DNA of 9,755 bases, taken from assembly GCA_030671945.1 (NCBI GenBank), contig DAOVHJ010000069.1, forward strand, positions 1 to 9,755, given 5' to 3'. This document shows, piece after piece, positions 6,951 through 9,755 of this stretch. Position 1 is the first letter of the stretch. The number at the start of each line of letters is the position of its first letter. The stretch is from Candidatus Heimdallarchaeota archaeon. Lineage in GTDB: Archaea > Asgardarchaeota > Heimdallarchaeia > JABLTI01. Position numbers and translations under genes: made by a program. Under the pieces are notes generated by a model, which saw only the letters and a program-made list of their open reading frames with translations, had not been told where the DNA came from and did not search any database.

Positions 6951-7406
6951 TTATTCTGTATATGTTGCACTTGCTCCCGGAGCTTCTTCAATGGTAACTC
7001 TAATGACGAATTTTGGCCATTTTTTCTGGAGTTCTTGATGGAAGTATTTAGCGAGTTCTTCTGCTGTTGTCGCTGGAATTGGCAAATGAACAACATCCTC
7101 TACAGGCAAAAGATATCGTTTATCACAGGTTTTTACTTCTACAGATTCTTCTTTCTCTTCTATTTGTAATCCATCTGCCTTTTCAGGAATCAAAACTTTG
7201 TGGTCAAGAGGTTTTACTAGCTTTTTCAATTCTTCTTTCAAAAGCCCATAATCTAGAACCATATGTTGTTCGTTTATTTCTCCGCTAATTTTCACTTTGA
7301 TGAAATAATTATGACCATGCAAGCTTCCGCATTTATCGTGACCAATAATGAAATGGGCTGATGCAAACCCTATTCTTGGATCTTCAAAATCGATTTCAAA
7401 AGGCAT
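6951..7406 (-). CDS. queD: 6-carboxy-5,6,7,8-tetrahydropterin synthase (QueD/PTPS family)
   Basis: A 151-residue enzyme of the 6-pyruvoyl-tetrahydropterin synthase family. QueD converts dihydroneopterin triphosphate to 6-carboxytetrahydropterin, the second dedicated step towards preQ0, the precursor of archaeosine in archaea. Zinc ligands are His18 (FASAHFI), His30 and His32 (LHGHNY). Catalytic Cys26 sits in KCGSLHGH, the Cys-x3-HGH spacing of QueD rather than the Glu of PTPS-III enzymes. Asp68/His69 (PLDHK) and the C-terminal Glu140/Glu141 (TIEEAPGASA) complete the active site. About 35 residues between LDHK and the PATTAEELAKYF helix (111-122) form the insertion seen in larger archaeal homologues. 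ATG start with GAGGA upstream, 12 bases after the DUF366 gene, so the two are surely co-transcribed. The nearby raSEA and arcS support the deazapurine role over tetrahydrobiopterin-type synthesis. Confidence 0.9.
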   Translation of the reverse strand: MPFEIDFEDPRIGFASAHFIIGHDKCGSLHGHNYFIKVKISGEINEQHMVLDYGLLKEELKKLVKPLDHKVLIPEKADGLQIEEKEESVEVKTCDKRYLLPVEDVVHLPIPATTAEELAKYFHQELQKKWPKFVIRVTIEEAPGASATYTE

Positions 7407-7418
7407 TGTAATTCCTCA

Positions 7419-8012
7419 TTATAGTGTTCTGGATTTCATCACATCATGATCAATCGCACTGACTTCAGATATGAATTCCTTGCCAATCCTTTCAGCTAGC
7501 TTCTCGAGATTAATTTTCTCATTAATATCACTTAAACCCACAGCTTTCACATAATCAGGGACACCTGTTGAAACTATATTAATTCCAAAGTGTATTTTTG
7601 AGGAGCTATTTGAACTTGTGGCAATTGCTACATTCAGTTTTTTATCTTGATAATAGAGATCAGTTCCTTTTTTCTCCAGACTTATCCGGTATTTTTCTTC
7701 AACGATTTTCTGAACAATAAATGCAAGGAGATGTAAACGATGATAGGCGACCTTCAAATTAGCGGGTTGATCATCAAACATTTCTATAATGAAGTGAATG
7801 CAATCATCTCCTGAGATTAGGATCTCAGCAAGGTCTTTTTCTCTAATTATATCCTGGACATCAATCATTTCTTCTTGTGGTATTTTCATACTACCTCGGA
7901 AAATTACTATTGAACTACCAGAAACACCGAATTTATTTAGAGCCCAAAGAGGTTTTATCTGCGAACCATCATAACATTCTTTCTTTGAGAACTCATGTAA
8001 AATTATCTCTAT
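7419..8012 (-). CDS. DUF366 family protein, probably translated from an ATA start
   Basis: Starting at the first ATG (7889) gives only 156 residues and loses the family's N-terminus. The same frame is open for 41 more codons and encodes a typical DUF366 beginning: YDGSQIKPLW (14-23), KFGVSGSSIVIFRG (27-40), then MKIPQEEMIDVQDI. It runs back to ATA at 8012-8010, with a stop two codons earlier (8018-8016) and no ATG, GTG or TTG in between. A ribosome site AGGTGG (8021-8026) lies eight bases before that ATA. The resulting 197-residue protein fits the family in length and N-terminus. Later landmarks are IHFIIEMFD (72-80), GTDLYYQDKKLNVAIATSS (116-134 by the long start) and KIHFGIN (139-145). Function is unknown; the tight link to queD and nearness to raSEA and arcS suggest a part in archaeosine synthesis. 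Family confidence is high; the start codon is inference. Confidence 0.82.
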   Translation of the reverse strand: MEIILHEFSKKECYDGSQIKPLWALNKFGVSGSSIVIFRGSMKIPQEEMIDVQDIIREKDLAEILISGDDCIHFIIEMFDDQPANLKVAYHRLHLLAFIVQKIVEEKYRISLEKKGTDLYYQDKKLNVAIATSSNSSSKIHFGINIVSTGVPDYVKAVGLSDINEKINLEKLAERIGKEFISEVSAIDHDVMKSRTL

Positions 8013-8020
8013 TTTTTATC

Positions 8021-8026
8021 CCACCT
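8021..8026 (-). promoter_or_regulatory. ribosome-binding site placed before an ATA codon
   Basis: AGGTGG on the minus strand stands eight bases before the ATA at 8012-8010. It is the best ribosome site in the 119 bases between raSEA and the DUF366 frame, and it points to translation starting upstream of the first ATG at 7889. Confidence 0.6.
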
Positions 8027-8131
8027 TAATTTTCTCGAGGAATTTGTTTCATTTATCTTACTTATTTGTGCATTTTAAGTAATTAAAAAGATTCCTTTAA
8101 TCCAAGTGAGAGCCTCTATTAGTTAGATTAA

Positions 8132-9259
8132 TTACAAGAGGTTTCTAGGATTTTCAACCTTCATTAAGGAAAAATCTCGAGATGCGTCTTCTTGCCTAAT
8201 AAGCTCTAGCCAAAGATTATGACAAGAACAAGTTATTTTGTTTAGAATTGTATAATCTTGATTCACAGAATAATTCCTTATGGTTTTAATGAAATCTTTA
8301 TTGCACTTTGAGCAATTGTGTATTCCACGTTGGGTTCCAGCACCTGATGGATCACTCAAAATTCTGTCCACTTTTTCAGTTAACTTTTGTTTATTAACTT
8401 GGTTCCAGATTTTCAGAAGTACAGTTTTTAGAGTCCAATACCAAGGCGAGCGATAGATCCCGTTTCTCCACAAGTCATAAACGAGAGTTCCCGATTGAAC
8501 GTTTATCGGGTTTATTGAGATTGACCTAGAACCAGTTTTAATAGCATCAATTGCAGATTGCACTGTGTCGTTTATTGCTTCTTTTTCGGTAAGAAAAGGA
8601 GGTTTTAGTAAAAGATAGGTTTTAACTCTTGTATTTTCTGAGAGAGCACTCTTCACGGCATTTTTGTAATCTTCAAAAAGAAATCCTTTGTTTATATTAT
8701 TAATTCTTATAAGATCATTACTTGTTTCTAATCCTATCCCAATTTCTAATTCTTTATTTTGATCCAATGTTTTTCTTAAAATCTTCAAGGTTTTTCGAGA
8801 AACGAATTCAGGTCTAGATTCAATAATTACCTCGGAAACAGATTCAAACTCATTTATCATGCCTAAGATTTCAGTTTGTGTTTTTATTGGAATTTCATTA
8901 GTATCTAGAAAGCTGCCTGAGTTGAAGATTTTAATGGATTGAAATTCTTTTTTGGAAAATTTTGGCAAGGTATTTTTAACTTGAGCTATGAGATCATCAG
9001 CTGAAATATCAATTGCAGAAGTCTCATTTGAATAGCCACACATGCTACATCCACCATCGACACCTAACCCCCAATTACAGCCTTGAGAATTGAGAATGAT
9101 AACTAAAGCCTTGCCTGGACCAGTAATTAAGCGATCATCTTCTATCCAGCTAGCTATTGCTTTACTTGTATCCCTAGTCTTCCGTTTCTTTAGTGATTTT
9201 TTCTTAAGGGAACAGATTTGTTCTGCAAGAATTCCTTTTGTGTCTAGCATGATAAGCAC
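8132..9259 (-). CDS. raSEA: archaeosine biosynthesis radical SAM enzyme RaSEA
   Basis: A 375-residue radical-SAM enzyme of the Elp3-like group (TIGR01210 type). RaSEA works with ArcS to turn the lysine-bearing preQ0 intermediate at tRNA position 15 into archaeosine. The cluster motif is Cys61-x9-Cys71-x2-Cys74 in QGCNWGLGVDGGCSMCGYSN (59-78), the wide spacing typical of this group. Further radical-SAM landmarks are KIFNSGSFLD (110-119), IESRPEFV (146-153), EIGIGLETSND (172-182) and KTYLLLKPPF (213-222). The C-terminal region adds Cys316/Cys319 and Cys344/Cys346, likely a metal-binding ribbon. The N-terminus is strongly basic (18-31), fitting tRNA contact. Start may be GTG at 9259 or ATG at 9250 (residue 4); both have only a weak GAG upstream. 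The gene begins 21 bases after the arcS stop, which is strong context support. Confidence 0.92.
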   Translation of the reverse strand: MLIMLDTKGILAEQICSLKKKSLKKRKTRDTSKAIASWIEDDRLITGPGKALVIILNSQGCNWGLGVDGGCSMCGYSNETSAIDISADDLIAQVKNTLPKFSKKEFQSIKIFNSGSFLDTNEIPIKTQTEILGMINEFESVSEVIIESRPEFVSRKTLKILRKTLDQNKELEIGIGLETSNDLIRINNINKGFLFEDYKNAVKSALSENTRVKTYLLLKPPFLTEKEAINDTVQSAIDAIKTGSRSISINPINVQSGTLVYDLWRNGIYRSPWYWTLKTVLLKIWNQVNKQKLTEKVDRILSDPSGAGTQRGIHNCSKCNKDFIKTIRNYSVNQDYTILNKITCSCHNLWLELIRQEDASRDFSLMKVENPRNLL

Positions 9260-9280
9260 TCATTCTCAGTGTGTTTTATT

Positions 9281-9755
9281 TCAAACTTTTTGCTTTATTT
9301 TTACAGCAGGTCCACGCCTTGTTTCTTTCATATCTTTTCCAGAAATTATAGCATTTCCAACTCCTACGAGTTCTTTTTTCTTATTCAGAATAACTACGGA
9401 ATCAGTTGGTCTTATTTGAGGATCAGCATCAACAACACCTACTGCGAAAAGTGTGGAGCCTTCTAATTCTTCATCATCAAACAAAACACAATACTTCTCT
9501 TTTTCTACCAAGGTTTTTCCTGTTTCTAATGTTAGAGATAATTTTCCTGTTGTTGGTTGGATTACTCCAATTTGTTTTTTGTCTTGCATAATAAATTGTG
9601 GTTGATTTGGCTTACTTCTTATTCTACAATTTTCCTTAAACATTTCTTGACCGATCCCAGAGCCATATTGATAAGCAGCAATTGTTTGTATAAGCTCCAT
9701 ATCCGACCTATAGGTTATAGGTTCTAAATCCTTCAAAATTGTATTAAGTTCATCG
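9281..9755 (-). CDS. arcS: archaeosine synthase C-terminal region with PUA domain, cut by the window edge
   Basis: The frame is open to the right edge: six more codons (DELNTI) precede the internal TTG at 9736, so 157 residues of a longer protein are visible. The N-terminal part has AYQYGSGIGQEMF (about 27-39), matching the pre-PUA helix motif of archaeal TGT-like proteins. The end is a PUA RNA-binding domain, from about residue 80 to the C-terminus, with the features VGVVDADPQIRPTDSVVILN and VGVGNAIISGKDM. PUA domains of TgtA and ArcS bind tRNA. The catalytic part of the protein is outside the window, so TgtA is the alternative. The adjoining raSEA gene favours ArcS, its known partner. A short stand-alone pre-PUA/PUA protein is possible if a start lies just beyond the edge. 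The stop is TGA at 9283-9281. Confidence 0.8.
   Translation of the reverse strand, partial: DELNTILKDLEPITYRSDMELIQTIAAYQYGSGIGQEMFKENCRIRSKPNQPQFIMQDKKQIGVIQPTTGKLSLTLETGKTLVEKEKYCVLFDDEELEGSTLFAVGVVDADPQIRPTDSVVILNKKKELVGVGNAIISGKDMKETRRGPAVKIKQKV

Noticed and set aside
7890..8012. Frameshift or pseudogene explanation for the short DUF366 frame
   Set aside because: The missing N-terminus is in the same frame with no internal stop, so no frameshift is needed; only the start codon is unusual.
8027..8131. Promoter for the DUF366-queD pair in the gap after raSEA
   Set aside because: Several A/T-rich stretches could be a TATA element, but none stands out, so I do not place one.

Overview
The window is AT-rich archaeal chromosome, and every credible gene lies on the minus strand, so transcription runs from right to left. 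The strongest lineage clue is the right-hand block. It holds the C-terminal end of archaeosine synthase (ArcS), the radical-SAM partner RaSEA, a DUF366 protein and a QueD homologue, and archaeosine (G+) at tRNA position 15 is an archaeal modification. A coenzyme F420 gene (cofE) fits the same domain. Low GC, short gaps and frequent GTG/TTG starts with purine-rich ribosome sites would suit an Asgard-type or similar mesophilic archaeon, but that finer placement is a guess.

Layout in transcription order: partial arcS (9755-9281), raSEA (9259-8132), DUF366 gene (8012-7419, apparently starting on ATA), queD (7406-6951), a 986-residue receiver/PEP-synthase-like ATP-grasp protein (6873-3913), cofE (3868-3098), an endonuclease III gene (3051-2389), a membrane-anchored Cys-pair protein (2301-1813), a TauE/SafE-type permease (1727-765), a small DUF5752-like protein (665-237) and the first 57 codons of a probable radical-SAM protein (173-1). 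No gene-free stretch exceeds 300 bases. I see no tRNA, rRNA, CRISPR array or insertion sequence.

How the genes may work together: QueD makes 6-carboxytetrahydropterin on the way to preQ0. TgtA, not seen here, puts preQ0 into tRNA, and ArcS with RaSEA converts it to archaeosine. DUF366 sits 12 bases upstream of queD, with a promoter-sized gap behind raSEA, so it is a candidate for an unassigned role in this pathway. The large middle protein has two receiver-like domains and the PEP-synthase nucleotide-binding module, but lacks the phosphohistidine swivel and PEP/pyruvate domains, so it cannot be an ordinary PEP synthase. The left half looks like unrelated single genes.

The two most useful observations are the hidden 41-residue N-terminus of the DUF366 protein, in frame behind a ribosome site but with ATA where ATG is expected, and the unusual architecture of the receiver/ATP-grasp protein.
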